Source: CAWVSB01 sp036960375
Lineage (GTDB): Bacteria > Pseudomonadota > Gammaproteobacteria > Pseudomonadales > CAWVSB01
Direction of reading: 5' to 3'
DNA length: 64,000 bases
Assembly (NCBI GenBank): GCA_036960375.1
Contig: JBALVY010000008.1
Coordinates: 62,001-126,000, forward strand
Below are positions 37,180-45,410 of this stretch, piece by piece. The position numbers and the translations under genes were made by a program. Below the pieces are notes generated by a model. The model saw only the letters and a program-made list of their open reading frames with translations, did not search any database and was not told where the DNA came from. The stretch's first letter is position 1; each line of letters opens with the position of its first letter.

Positions 37180-37743
37180 TTAGGACTTCTTAACAAACTC
37201 CGTCAGTATGACGATCCGGGTGCCGTTGACTCTGCCTTCGATGTGCTCAGGGTTATTGGTGAGAGAAATTCCGCGGACTGAAGTGCCGCGTTTGGCGACA
37301 AAACTGGTACCTTTTACATTCAGGTCTTTGATGATTGTTACTGTATCGCCTGCCTGCAGTGTCGCGCCGTTGCTGTCTTTGGTGGGCGTTTCATCTTCAT
37401 TTGTGGCACCTGCTTCAGCCCAGGCTTGCATGTCTTCATCGAGATAGAGCATATCCAGCAGATCTTGCGCCCAGACCTCAGTGGATAAACGCTTTAACTG
37501 GCGCCAGGCCATTATCTGCACGGCTGGCACGGTGCTCCACATGCTTTCATTCAGACAGTGCCAGTGCTTAAGCTCAATCTGGTCCGGGTTTTCTATCTGA
37601 CTCTGGCAGTTACTACAAATCATAATCTCGGAGTCAGCCTGTCCACTGGACTCAGGGACTTCATACATGGCTAACTCTGTTTGGGCAGAGCATAATTCGC
37701 ATTTTTCTTCGCAGCGTTTGAGTAAATCAGCCTTGCTCGTCAT
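37180..37743 (-). CDS. phnA: PhnA-like zinc-ribbon protein
   Basis: A 187-residue protein of the PhnA family. The N-terminal zinc ribbon has two Cys pairs (CELC about 15-18 and CSNC about 43-46). The C-terminal PhnA domain holds DSNGATLQAGDTVTIIKDL and KRGTSVRGI. Despite the name, the family is not proven to act in phosphonate use in most bacteria, and no phosphonate genes are linked here. It probably acts in the cytoplasm. Confidence 0.85.
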   Translation of the reverse strand: MTSKADLLKRCEEKCELCSAQTELAMYEVPESSGQADSEIMICSNCQSQIENPDQIELKHWHCLNESMWSTVPAVQIMAWRQLKRLSTEVWAQDLLDMLYLDEDMQAWAEAGATNEDETPTKDSNGATLQAGDTVTIIKDLNVKGTSFVAKRGTSVRGISLTNNPEHIEGRVNGTRIVILTEFVKKS

Positions 37744-37847
37744 TGGATAACCTGTGGTTGAATATTGTGGGTAAAAGCCGTCGCAGTTTAAGGTGTGCTG
37801 GTGGGCGTGACAAGGCCGTAATGTGGTAAATCAAAAGGCGGATATTT

Positions 37848-37867
37848 GTTATGCTATCCGACATAAC
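37848..37867. promoter_or_regulatory. Inverted repeat in the Amidohydro_2 promoter region
   Basis: GTTATG (37848-37853) and CATAAC (37862-37867) form an inverted repeat with an 8-base centre, 17 bases ahead of the Amidohydro_2 gene. It overlaps a TATGCT -10-like element, so it may be an operator. Confidence 0.35.
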
Positions 37868-37884
37868 GAAGCGAAGAGACTAAT

Positions 37885-38763
37885 ATGGCTTACCCACGCG
37901 ATATCAAAATAATTGACCTGATGCTTGGTATTCCCAGCGATGACGGCAATGCCGCTTATTATGAGGGCATCAAATCGATGTTAATGGATGAGGAAAGTCA
38001 CAGCGCTTTCAGCATGCCCGCACAGTATATGTTTAAAGACAGTGTGCCAAAAATTGATAATCAGCCAGATTATATCGCCTATACGCTAGAGCAGATGGAC
38101 AAACATAATATAGAAAAGGCGATGGTGGGCATTGGTTATTTTGGGGATGCGGGCGTAGAGGCAGTAAAACGTCACCCCGACCGTTTTTTTGCTTCTTACG
38201 AGGCGAACCCCAATAACGGCATGGCCGAAGTGAGGAAAATTGCCGAACTTAAAGCCGAAATTGATATCAAGGCAGTAACTGCCGCCCCGGCAATGATTTG
38301 CCCGCCAGTGCCGGTGAATGATAAAAAATGGTATCCCATTTATGGCAAACTGGTTGAGCTGGATATTCCTTTTTGCCCATGTATGGGTGTGCCCGGGCCA
38401 CGTTTACCTGCCTATCCTCAAAAGGTGGAGTTGATCGACGAGGTATGCTGGTTTTTTCCGGAACTAAAAATAGTCATGAGACATGGTTGTGAACCGTGGA
38501 CAGAAATGGCTTGGAAACTGATGCTTAAGTATCCCAACCTGCACTATATGACAAGCGCGTTTGCGCCAAAATATTATCCCAAAGACATTATTGAGTTCGC
38601 CAATAAACGTGGATCAAACCAGGTAATGTACGCGGGTTATTTCCCTGCCGGGCTGACGCTGGACAGAATATTTTCTGAAATGCCCGACGTGCCTCTGAGG
38701 GACGAAGTCTGGCCCAAGTTCTTACGTGAGAACGCTATTCGGGTCTTTAAACTAAACGAGTAG
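37885..38763 (+). CDS. Amidohydro_2 family protein without the HxH motif
   Basis: A 292-residue protein of the Amidohydro_2 (ACMSD/decarboxylase-like) TIM-barrel family. Residues about 100-240 fit the family: RHPDRFFASYEANP, the active-site-like VMRHGCEPW, and NAIRVFKL at the end. The N-terminal metal motif (usually DxHxH) reads IIDLMLGIP here, and the late Asp region reads MYAGYFP, so the usual metal ligands are missing. Relatives of this subtype are common in actinobacterial and marine gammaproteobacterial lipid or aromatic clusters. It is convergent with the LLM gene. The function is unknown. Confidence 0.78.
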   Translation: MAYPRDIKIIDLMLGIPSDDGNAAYYEGIKSMLMDEESHSAFSMPAQYMFKDSVPKIDNQPDYIAYTLEQMDKHNIEKAMVGIGYFGDAGVEAVKRHPDRFFASYEANPNNGMAEVRKIAELKAEIDIKAVTAAPAMICPPVPVNDKKWYPIYGKLVELDIPFCPCMGVPGPRLPAYPQKVELIDEVCWFFPELKIVMRHGCEPWTEMAWKLMLKYPNLHYMTSAFAPKYYPKDIIEFANKRGSNQVMYAGYFPAGLTLDRIFSEMPDVPLRDEVWPKFLRENAIRVFKLNE

Positions 38764-38769
38764 CGGTCA

Positions 38770-39642
38770 TTACTCCGCCAAATGTCTTAGCACGTCTTCA
38801 GCAAATTTCTCCATCATGCGCTTTTTATCATCCAGAGAAGAGCGCCAGCCAAGGCTAAACGCAAACGGCATCGCCAAGCTTGAGGTCATGCCGGTGTCTT
38901 CCAGACTTTTAAACAAGTCCAGTGTTGGCCGAGCCTTTATGCCAATAAGAGTATCGAAGGGCAGGTGCTCTCGGCCGTACTCTTTGCGCAGGGCATTCAA
39001 CTTGTTTACTACCGGAGCAACCTCATCGGGTGTATTGCCTGCGCCTATCCAGCCTTGTCCTCTCAATGCCGCTCTTCGCAGCGCAATAGGCGCCGCGCCG
39101 CCAAAATAGAATGGGATGTCATAGGTGGGGGTAGGGCTGATCTGTATTCTTGGGAAGTCGATGTGCTCACCGTGATATTCCACCATCTCACCTTGCCACA
39201 GCAGTTGCATGGCATCGATCATCTCATCCATGCGTTTACCGCGGGTTTTAAAATCGACGTCGAAGGCATCAAATTCCTCTTTCATCCAGCCTGTACCGAC
39301 GCCCATTATGAATCTGCCTTTGGAAATGATCGCTAGAGTGGCAGCTTGTTTGGCAACTTCAATGGGGTGCCTGGCTGGCAATACATAGACGCCGCAAGTG
39401 AGTTTTATTCGTTGGGTAACGGCGGCCATGGCAGCGCTTGAAGTCCACATGTCGGGGTATTCGCTATCACCGGACTGGGGAGGGCGGCCGGTATCGGAGT
39501 AAGGGTAGTCTGGCGCCATTTGTTCTGGATACAAGGCATGGTCGGCGCCCATCAGGCCCTCAAACCCCAACTCTTCGGCAAATACGGCGATATCGCAAAG
39601 TTGCTCTGTTTCAGTCCAGGTAATAGGCTGCCAAAATTTCAT
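38770..39642 (-). CDS. LLM-class flavin-dependent oxidoreductase
   Basis: A 290-residue TIM-barrel protein of the luciferase-like monooxygenase family, in the subgroup annotated as F420-dependent (TIGR03619-like). Motifs: GFEGLMGADHALYP, the repeated HPIEVAKQAATLAIISKGRF, and GVGTGWMKEEFDAF. The start MKFWQPITW at 39642 has a strong AGAGGAGA upstream; the frame is open to 39699. F420 synthesis is not shown by the window, so FMN is equally possible. It is divergent from the TetR gene, which probably controls it. Confidence 0.88.
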   Translation of the reverse strand: MKFWQPITWTETEQLCDIAVFAEELGFEGLMGADHALYPEQMAPDYPYSDTGRPPQSGDSEYPDMWTSSAAMAAVTQRIKLTCGVYVLPARHPIEVAKQAATLAIISKGRFIMGVGTGWMKEEFDAFDVDFKTRGKRMDEMIDAMQLLWQGEMVEYHGEHIDFPRIQISPTPTYDIPFYFGGAAPIALRRAALRGQGWIGAGNTPDEVAPVVNKLNALRKEYGREHLPFDTLIGIKARPTLDLFKSLEDTGMTSSLAMPFAFSLGWRSSLDDKKRMMEKFAEDVLRHLAE

Positions 39643-39801
39643 AGGGGTCTCCTCTGGGTTATTGTTGCTAAGTCTAGCGCGAGTGGAGCTTCCCTTCATT
39701 GCAATTGTAGGATTATGGGCTAACGTGGCATTGCCATTTTGTCAGCTAAGGTCGATCACAGATCGTGTCTTATCTTTCAAATTTGTAATATTGTAATTAT
39801 T

Positions 39802-39826
39802 GATAATACACTCAGAGTGTAATATT
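39802..39826. promoter_or_regulatory. Candidate TetR operator (TetR1)
   Basis: ACACTC (39808-39813) and GAGTGT (39815-39820) form a perfect inverted repeat around one base, and the outer bases pair mostly as well. It lies 24 bases before the TetR gene and in the gap to the divergent LLM gene, the normal place for a TetR operator. Confidence 0.55.
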
Positions 39827-39843
39827 GTTTTGTGCCTGGATAA

Positions 39844-40461
39844 TTGAGTTACATTAGATGTTGGGCAATTTTATTGGATCACTATCAGCAACGTAAAAGT
39901 AAGACTCGTCAACGCATTCTGGATGCGGGCTGGCATCTAATGCGTCGTGATGGTGTGACGCCAGCGCGGGTGAGTGACATTTGCGATGCAGCAGGGGTTG
40001 CCAGAAAGACCTTCTTTAATCACTTTAGCAGTAAAGACGAACTACTTCTTGATCTGGCCCAGGGTATGGCTGAGGAGATGTATCTTCAGCTTGGCAATAT
40101 CCGTAAGGAGACCCCTCGGTTTGAACAACAGATAGACAGTCTTTTTATACTGGTAGGAGCAAGAATCAAGCTGCATGGTGTAATGCATCCCGAATTCCTT
40201 TTGCAACTTTTACATACCAGTAATCTTGAGGCCGGTAATAGGGGTAGCTACGAACTAAAAAGTCATTTTTTGGCGATGGTTAATGAAGCGATTGACGATG
40301 GCCAGTTGGCAAAAGCCAGCGATGCATTAGGGATCGCCAATGTCGTATTTGGGGTTTGGTATGCGATTATGATGGTCTGGGTATATGAAGGGCCTGACAC
40401 AGCGATAGAGCAGGCGAGAGATACGGCAATATTTATTCACAAGAGTATTGGAAATACCTAG
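39844..40461 (+). CDS. TetR-family regulator (first)
   Basis: A 205-residue regulator. The N-terminal HTH is clear (TRQRILDAGWHLM, then VSDICDAAGVARKTFFNHF) and the rest is a helical ligand domain. The frame needs a TTG start: 39844 is given here, and an in-frame TTG at 39874 is an alternative. It precedes the acyl-CoA ligase gene by 49 bases and is divergent from the LLM oxidoreductase gene. It probably represses both directions and responds to an acyl-CoA or lipid ligand, which is inference from the context. Confidence 0.85.
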   Translation: MSYIRCWAILLDHYQQRKSKTRQRILDAGWHLMRRDGVTPARVSDICDAAGVARKTFFNHFSSKDELLLDLAQGMAEEMYLQLGNIRKETPRFEQQIDSLFILVGARIKLHGVMHPEFLLQLLHTSNLEAGNRGSYELKSHFLAMVNEAIDDGQLAKASDALGIANVVFGVWYAIMMVWVYEGPDTAIEQARDTAIFIHKSIGNT

Positions 40462-40510
40462 ATTACTCTCTAAACGCCTTTGGCGAATTTTGGGAACAAA
40501 CGGACACTAT

Positions 40511-42325
40511 ATGAAATTAACACGAGATGAAAACCAGGCGGTTATCGATTTAACCAATCAATATTCTATGGAAGTCGCTATGGCCGCCGATGTCACAATC
40601 GCAGATCATATTGAGAAATGGGCGCTGTTGCAGCCAGATAAGACGTTTGTTATTTACAACGAGCAGGTCATTAGTTATCACCAGGTGAATGAACGAGCGA
40701 ATGATTTTGCCAGAATCGGCATAAATCAAGGGCTCAATCGTGGTGATACAGTGGCATTGATGATGGAGAATCGACCGGAATTCTTCTATGCCTGGTTCGG
40801 GATGTTAAAACTGGGTGTCAAAACAGCCTTCATAAATACTCATGCCAAGGCAAAAGCGCTGACCCATGCAATTAATTGTGTCGACAGCAAGTTGGTATTA
40901 CTGGGTGAAGAGTGTCGAGACAGATATCTAACGGGCGATCAGTTGTGGCAAAAGATTCCTACCATTGAAATTCCTGATTGCGACGCAGTAGACCACCAGA
41001 CATCATCTAAAATACAATTACAGCAGTTTGATGAAGCCTTAATTCAGGCAGCTGAGGCACGATATGATAAATCTGTTCGCGCGGGTTTGAAAAATTCCGA
41101 AATAGCCTGCTATATCTTCACCTCAGGTACTACAGGTTTACCTAAAGCCGCTCTTATTAGTCATTCCAAGTGGCTGGCTACCGGTCAAAGATGGATACCC
41201 ATGGCTAATATCACAGCCGACGATATCTATTATTGTACTTTGCCGTTATTTCATGGCGCCGGTGTGATGTCACTGTATTCGTCGGTGATCGCAATGGGCG
41301 CCACCAGCGTATTGCGGCGTAAATTTAGCACTAGTCAATTTTGGAAAGATATCGCCACACACCGTGTCAGCTGCTTTATCTATGTAGGAGAAATCTGCCG
41401 TTATCTGGCCAATGCCGAGCCTGTCGCCGAGGAGAAAAATCACACGGTTCGGCTGATGCTTGGCTCCGGTATGGGGGCAGATGTATGGCAGAAATTCACC
41501 GATAGATTTGGCGATCATATTGAGATACGAGAGGGCTGGGGTTCTACCGAAGCTAATTGCAATATGTGCAATGTAGAGAATGTGCCCGGTTCCTGTGGAC
41601 GAATTCCCTATTGGGACAGAACCTTTATGCGCATGATCAGCTACAACGTTGAAAACTCTGAACACCTGCGCAATGACGAAGGGTTTTGCATTCAGGCGGC
41701 TCCCGGTGCACTAGGAGAGTTGATAGGCCAGGTGCACGATGGAAAAGGTAACGGCGTATCGCCATTTGATGGTTATACCGATGTCGAAGCCAGTGAAACA
41801 AAACTGCTGCGCAACGTATTCGAAGATGGCGATTGCTGGTTTAGTACCGGTGACCTGTTTAACTATGACGAGGAAGGCTATTTTTTCTTTGTCGATCGTA
41901 TTGGTGATACCTTTCGCTGGAAATCCGAAAACGTGTCTACCACAGAGGTGGCTTCTCAGCTTATAGAATATGAAGATGCCGAGCTGATTAATATCTATGG
42001 CGTTAAAGTTCCTGACACTGAAGGGCGGGCCGGTATGGCTGCACTGGTAATGGCCGCCACCAAGGCATTTAATCCACAACTTTTTTACACTATAGCGGTT
42101 AATAATTTGCCTGCTTATGCCGTGCCACTTTTTGTTCGTATTGTTGACACCATGGATATGACCGGTACGTTCAAACTGCGAAAAATCAATCTTCAGGCTG
42201 AAGGCTACGATCCATCACTATCACACGATCAGATATTCTTATTGGACCACGCTAACAAAACCTATTCACCGTTCAGTGATGAAACACTTTCAGTATTGGG
42301 AGTTCAGCCGTTTACGGCTGAGTAA
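40511..42325 (+). CDS. Fatty-acyl-CoA ligase (FATP/FadD-like)
   Basis: A 604-residue ANL-superfamily ligase. The AMP-binding motif is IFTSGTTGLPKAALISH; EGWGSTEAN and STGDLFNYDEEGYFFFVDRIGDTFRW follow, the last being the hinge motif typical of the long-chain/FATP subgroup. It should activate a fatty or other lipophilic acid to its CoA thioester using ATP. The start is set at the ATG at 40511 (MKLTRDE); the frame is open to 40448, overlapping the TetR gene. It begins a three-gene run with a sulfotransferase (15 bases on) and an SDR. Confidence 0.88.
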   Translation: MKLTRDENQAVIDLTNQYSMEVAMAADVTIADHIEKWALLQPDKTFVIYNEQVISYHQVNERANDFARIGINQGLNRGDTVALMMENRPEFFYAWFGMLKLGVKTAFINTHAKAKALTHAINCVDSKLVLLGEECRDRYLTGDQLWQKIPTIEIPDCDAVDHQTSSKIQLQQFDEALIQAAEARYDKSVRAGLKNSEIACYIFTSGTTGLPKAALISHSKWLATGQRWIPMANITADDIYYCTLPLFHGAGVMSLYSSVIAMGATSVLRRKFSTSQFWKDIATHRVSCFIYVGEICRYLANAEPVAEEKNHTVRLMLGSGMGADVWQKFTDRFGDHIEIREGWGSTEANCNMCNVENVPGSCGRIPYWDRTFMRMISYNVENSEHLRNDEGFCIQAAPGALGELIGQVHDGKGNGVSPFDGYTDVEASETKLLRNVFEDGDCWFSTGDLFNYDEEGYFFFVDRIGDTFRWKSENVSTTEVASQLIEYEDAELINIYGVKVPDTEGRAGMAALVMAATKAFNPQLFYTIAVNNLPAYAVPLFVRIVDTMDMTGTFKLRKINLQAEGYDPSLSHDQIFLLDHANKTYSPFSDETLSVLGVQPFTAE

Positions 42326-42340
42326 GAGGCAAAAAATACA

Positions 42341-43495
42341 ATGTATTTTGACCTCCATTATTATTTCAAAGTTATCGCCTTTGTGTATGCAGAAAAAGGT
42401 TTTAAAGGTCGCTCGCGGATATTATTTCGCCTGCTCGTATTGGTGCCTCTAAATTACTTGTTTAATGCAGTTTTCTTCTTACTGGATTATGTGTTTTTTC
42501 CAAAGTTGTGGTCGCAAAAGGTCGAAAAACCCGTGTTTATCGTAGGTCATGCACGCAGTGGCACAACCTTGATGCACAGGCTAATGGCGGCAGATGGTGA
42601 TCGATTCAGCTTCTTTCTTTATTGGGAGATGTTTTTCCCTTCTTTATTGCAGAAGAAAATCCTCAAGGGTTTGGGGTGGATAGACCAGCATTGGTTCGGT
42701 AGCTGGATTAACGGCAAGCTTAAAGTGTGGGATGAAAAAACTTTTGCCCCCTGGAGACATATTCACGAGCAAGGTCTGTGGATTCCGGAGGAAGACCAGT
42801 TTGTTATGCGCGGTGCTTTTGTTACGCAGCAATGGTCGTTGGATCTTCCGCTGATTCATAAAGTGGATATTTTCCATGTCGATCAATTGTCAGAAAAGCG
42901 AAAAAGGCGCTGGATGCGCCACTATAAAGAATGTGTAAAAAGGCAGCTTTTACTTCATGGTGGTCATAAAACGCATTTGAGCAAAAACCCGGTAATGAGC
43001 GGTTGGGTCAATGCCCTGCTCGAAACATTTCCTGATGCCGGCATCGTCGTCATGATGCGTGACCCGCTACAGTGTATTCCCAGTACTTTGAAGTTGATGG
43101 AACTGACCTGGCAAGGCAATGGTTGGAGTAAGTCTCAATATCAGCCCTCACTGGATGCTTTGGCGAATATTTCGTTTGATACATTTCGCTTGCCCAAAAT
43201 TGCATTACAGGAAAATGGATGTGAACGCTCTGCGATAGTTGATTATCGCTTGCTAACCTCGGCGCCAAGAGCGGAGGTAAAAGCTATTTATACCGCCTTG
43301 AATCTGGAAATGTCAGAGACCTTTGAGGCACATTTGGAAGCCATTGAAAGTAAAGAAAAGAAACACAGCAGTCACTTTGAATATAATTTTGATGACTACA
43401 ATATCTCGCGAGAAAAATTGGAGCTGGAATTAGCTGAATTTTATCAGGAATATCAATGGCCTCGACAGAGTGATCAGCAGGAGCAGACACAATGA
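42341..43495 (+). CDS. Sulfotransferase family protein
   Basis: A 384-residue protein of the Sulfotransferase_3 type. The PAPS 5'-phosphosulfate loop is VGHARSGTTLMHRLM (about 68-82), and MMRDPLQCIPSTLKL fits the 3'-phosphate-binding helix. A hydrophobic N-terminal segment (LFRLLVLVPLNYLFNAVFFLLDYVFF, interrupted) suggests membrane contact. It would move sulfate from PAPS to a lipid hydroxyl, or it may be a paralogue with another use. PAPS-making genes sat and cysC lie only 2-4 kb away. It overlaps the SDR gene by 4 bases. Confidence 0.82.
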   Translation: MYFDLHYYFKVIAFVYAEKGFKGRSRILFRLLVLVPLNYLFNAVFFLLDYVFFPKLWSQKVEKPVFIVGHARSGTTLMHRLMAADGDRFSFFLYWEMFFPSLLQKKILKGLGWIDQHWFGSWINGKLKVWDEKTFAPWRHIHEQGLWIPEEDQFVMRGAFVTQQWSLDLPLIHKVDIFHVDQLSEKRKRRWMRHYKECVKRQLLLHGGHKTHLSKNPVMSGWVNALLETFPDAGIVVMMRDPLQCIPSTLKLMELTWQGNGWSKSQYQPSLDALANISFDTFRLPKIALQENGCERSAIVDYRLLTSAPRAEVKAIYTALNLEMSETFEAHLEAIESKEKKHSSHFEYNFDDYNISREKLELELAEFYQEYQWPRQSDQQEQTQ

Positions 43496-44343
43496 ACGAG
43501 TTATCAGGAAAAGTGGCTTTCATTACCGGCGCAAGTCGCGGAATCGGCCGCGCGATAGCCAAACGTTTTGCTGCTGAAGGTGCAGCAGTCGTGGTGTGTG
43601 CATCTCGTATGGGTCCTCATGGAGATATGGAAGGCAGTCTTGAAAACACGGTGACTGATATAGAAGCAGCCGGGGGTAGAGCGGCGGCGATAGCCTGCGA
43701 TTTAACTGACGAAGTTGCTCGCGCGGATTTAATAGACAGGGCCAGTGCATTTTTTGGTGGCTTTGATATTGTGGTGAATAATGCCGCAGCCATGAAGGCC
43801 AATCTACCTAGTCTGGTGACTAGTCGGCATCGCAATATGATGCAAGATCTGAATGTTAATGTACCGGTAGAGCTGGCCCAGCAGGCCTTGCCCGCCATGC
43901 GTGAAAAAGGCCAGGGTTGGATATTAAATATCAGCAGCCGCACCGCTGAGCAGCCTTTGGCTCCTTATCCCGATACGGCAATGTCTGCCCATGTGATTGG
44001 CGCCTATGGTGCGAGCAAGGCGGCACTCAATCGTTATACTCAGGCCCTTGCACATGAATTGGTAAATGAAAATATTTATGTGAATTCTATGGCGCCCTGC
44101 AATATTGTATTAACTAGCGGTGCGGCCTATGTGATGGACATAGCCAGACGCCGGCCCGATATGGTTGAACCGGTCGAAATGATGGCTGAGGCTGCGCTGG
44201 AACTCTGTGTCGGCAGTCATGTAGGGCAGGTGGTTTATAGCCGCGAGATCGTGCACGCAACTCACCGCAAGGTAAAGAGCCTGGATGGAAAAGAGATAGT
44301 AGGTGATGCTTTAATGGCGGCAGATCTGGATGTGATAGCCTAG
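43492..44343 (+). CDS. SDR family oxidoreductase (second)
   Basis: A 283-residue classical SDR. The cofactor motif is TGASRGIG (12-19), NNAA is at 96-99, catalytic Ser is near 148 and the YxxxK pair is Y172/K176. It overlaps the sulfotransferase stop by ATGA, so translation is coupled, and it is the last gene of the ligase/sulfotransferase/SDR operon. The longer loop at 152-168 suggests a bulky substrate. A lipid keto or hydroxy group is a reasonable guess. Confidence 0.87.
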   Translation: MNELSGKVAFITGASRGIGRAIAKRFAAEGAAVVVCASRMGPHGDMEGSLENTVTDIEAAGGRAAAIACDLTDEVARADLIDRASAFFGGFDIVVNNAAAMKANLPSLVTSRHRNMMQDLNVNVPVELAQQALPAMREKGQGWILNISSRTAEQPLAPYPDTAMSAHVIGAYGASKAALNRYTQALAHELVNENIYVNSMAPCNIVLTSGAAYVMDIARRRPDMVEPVEMMAEAALELCVGSHVGQVVYSREIVHATHRKVKSLDGKEIVGDALMAADLDVIA

Positions 44344-44369
44344 GCCTGTTGCAGCAGGCCCGTATTTTT
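44343..44369 (+). terminator. Terminator of the ligase-sulfotransferase-SDR operon
   Basis: GGCCTG (44343-44348, starting in the stop codon) pairs with CAGGCC (44355-44360) around a six-base loop, and a T-rich tail CGTATTTTT follows. It separates this operon from the leftward DHH gene. Confidence 0.65.
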
Positions 44370-44372
44370 GAC

Positions 44373-45335
44373 TTAGCTTTTATAGAAGCGTTCCATTGTC
44401 TCGATAAATTCACTTAACATCTGTGCAGGTAAATCGTTAATGCCTGCAGCGGCCTTACGCCCGCCACCAGTAGGAAACTGACGGCATATCTCATCTGCAC
44501 CCGTTTTGTTGTTTAGTGGAGCACGGACGCTGACCAGTAGCGTGCCACCGGCTTTTTCAGTTAATACTGCATGTGCGCGATCGGGGTTGGCATTGGCTAA
44601 ATCGTTGCTGTATACGCCACTCACTCGTCGGGCCCACGCTTCATCAGGAAAACGAAACACTGCCACGGTATTGGTACAATATTCCGCAGCAATATTAGCG
44701 GCAGAGCTCATGTCTTGTTGATAACCTTGCTCGAGGCGATTAAACGTTGCAGTATCATTTTTTATGAATTCCAGCGGATCAGCATAAACAGATACTTTTC
44801 GATACAGGTCTGAGGGTGTAAAAAGCAGATCATCCAGTGATGCACCGTAGCCGTTGTAGTTTAAATAAGTACCCAGAGCTTCCAGCTGCTCAAGCTCGGT
44901 CTCGCTTAATGCCAGCGGTTTGGCGATACTGTTTGCACTTTTAGCCAGGTTATCACCAAAGGCACCTACAACTGCCCAGGCTCGAAAAGCCCCTTTTAAA
45001 TACTCATTGACCAACATGCTAGTACAGGTATCGCTAGCCGTATTAATATGGGTTTCAAGTGATGCGTGGGCAGGAATATCACCGGCAAAGTGATGGTCGA
45101 AATAAAGTATATTTGCGCCAGCCTCTAGTGCTTTGCTAACGCCATCGCGGTTTTTATCAAAGGAGATGTCCAATACAGTGATATCGTCTGCGTCGCCATA
45201 TTCGGCCTGAGCAACCAGCGCTATATCCCGTTTAACTCCGGTAACTAACTGGCTGTCTTTAGGCTGGCTAAGGCGCAGCTGTGTCAGTGCGCAAATACCA
45301 TCCGCATCACCGTTAAAGATATCGATACTGGCCAT
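44373..45335 (-). CDS. DHH-family phosphoesterase
   Basis: A 320-residue DHH/DHHA1 protein. The first metal motif is NGDADGI (8-14), the DHH triad is D80-H81-H82 in YFDHH, and the C-terminal DHHA1 domain ends with GGGRKAAAGIN. NrnA-type members cleave nano-RNA and pAp (3'-phosphoadenosine 5'-phosphate). The gene follows sat and cysC on the same strand; pAp is the by-product of PAPS use, so a pAp phosphatase role is a good inference. A CsrA-like hairpin sits in its leader. The link to sulfation rests on context. Confidence 0.85.
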   Translation of the reverse strand: MASIDIFNGDADGICALTQLRLSQPKDSQLVTGVKRDIALVAQAEYGDADDITVLDISFDKNRDGVSKALEAGANILYFDHHFAGDIPAHASLETHINTASDTCTSMLVNEYLKGAFRAWAVVGAFGDNLAKSANSIAKPLALSETELEQLEALGTYLNYNGYGASLDDLLFTPSDLYRKVSVYADPLEFIKNDTATFNRLEQGYQQDMSSAANIAAEYCTNTVAVFRFPDEAWARRVSGVYSNDLANANPDRAHAVLTEKAGGTLLVSVRAPLNNKTGADEICRQFPTGGGRKAAAGINDLPAQMLSEFIETMERFYKS

Positions 45336-45368
45336 AGGAAAAACCTTTGTGATTGAACGGGGCAGGGC

Positions 45369-45394
45369 TTAGATGGACATCCCTGTCCATCTAA
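45369..45394 (-). promoter_or_regulatory. CsrA/RsmA-like hairpin in the sat-DHH intergenic leader
   Basis: On the minus strand, an 11-base arm (45394-45384) pairs perfectly with 45379-45369 around the loop GGGA. In RNA the top of the stem reads ACAGGGAUGU, which matches the core of the CsrA SELEX consensus (ACARGGAUGU with GGA in a hairpin loop). It lies 33 bases before the DHH gene start and 16 bases after the sat stop. No T-run, so it is not a standard terminator. Confidence 0.55.
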
Positions 45395-45410
45395 TAGCTC
45401 CTTCAACGCA

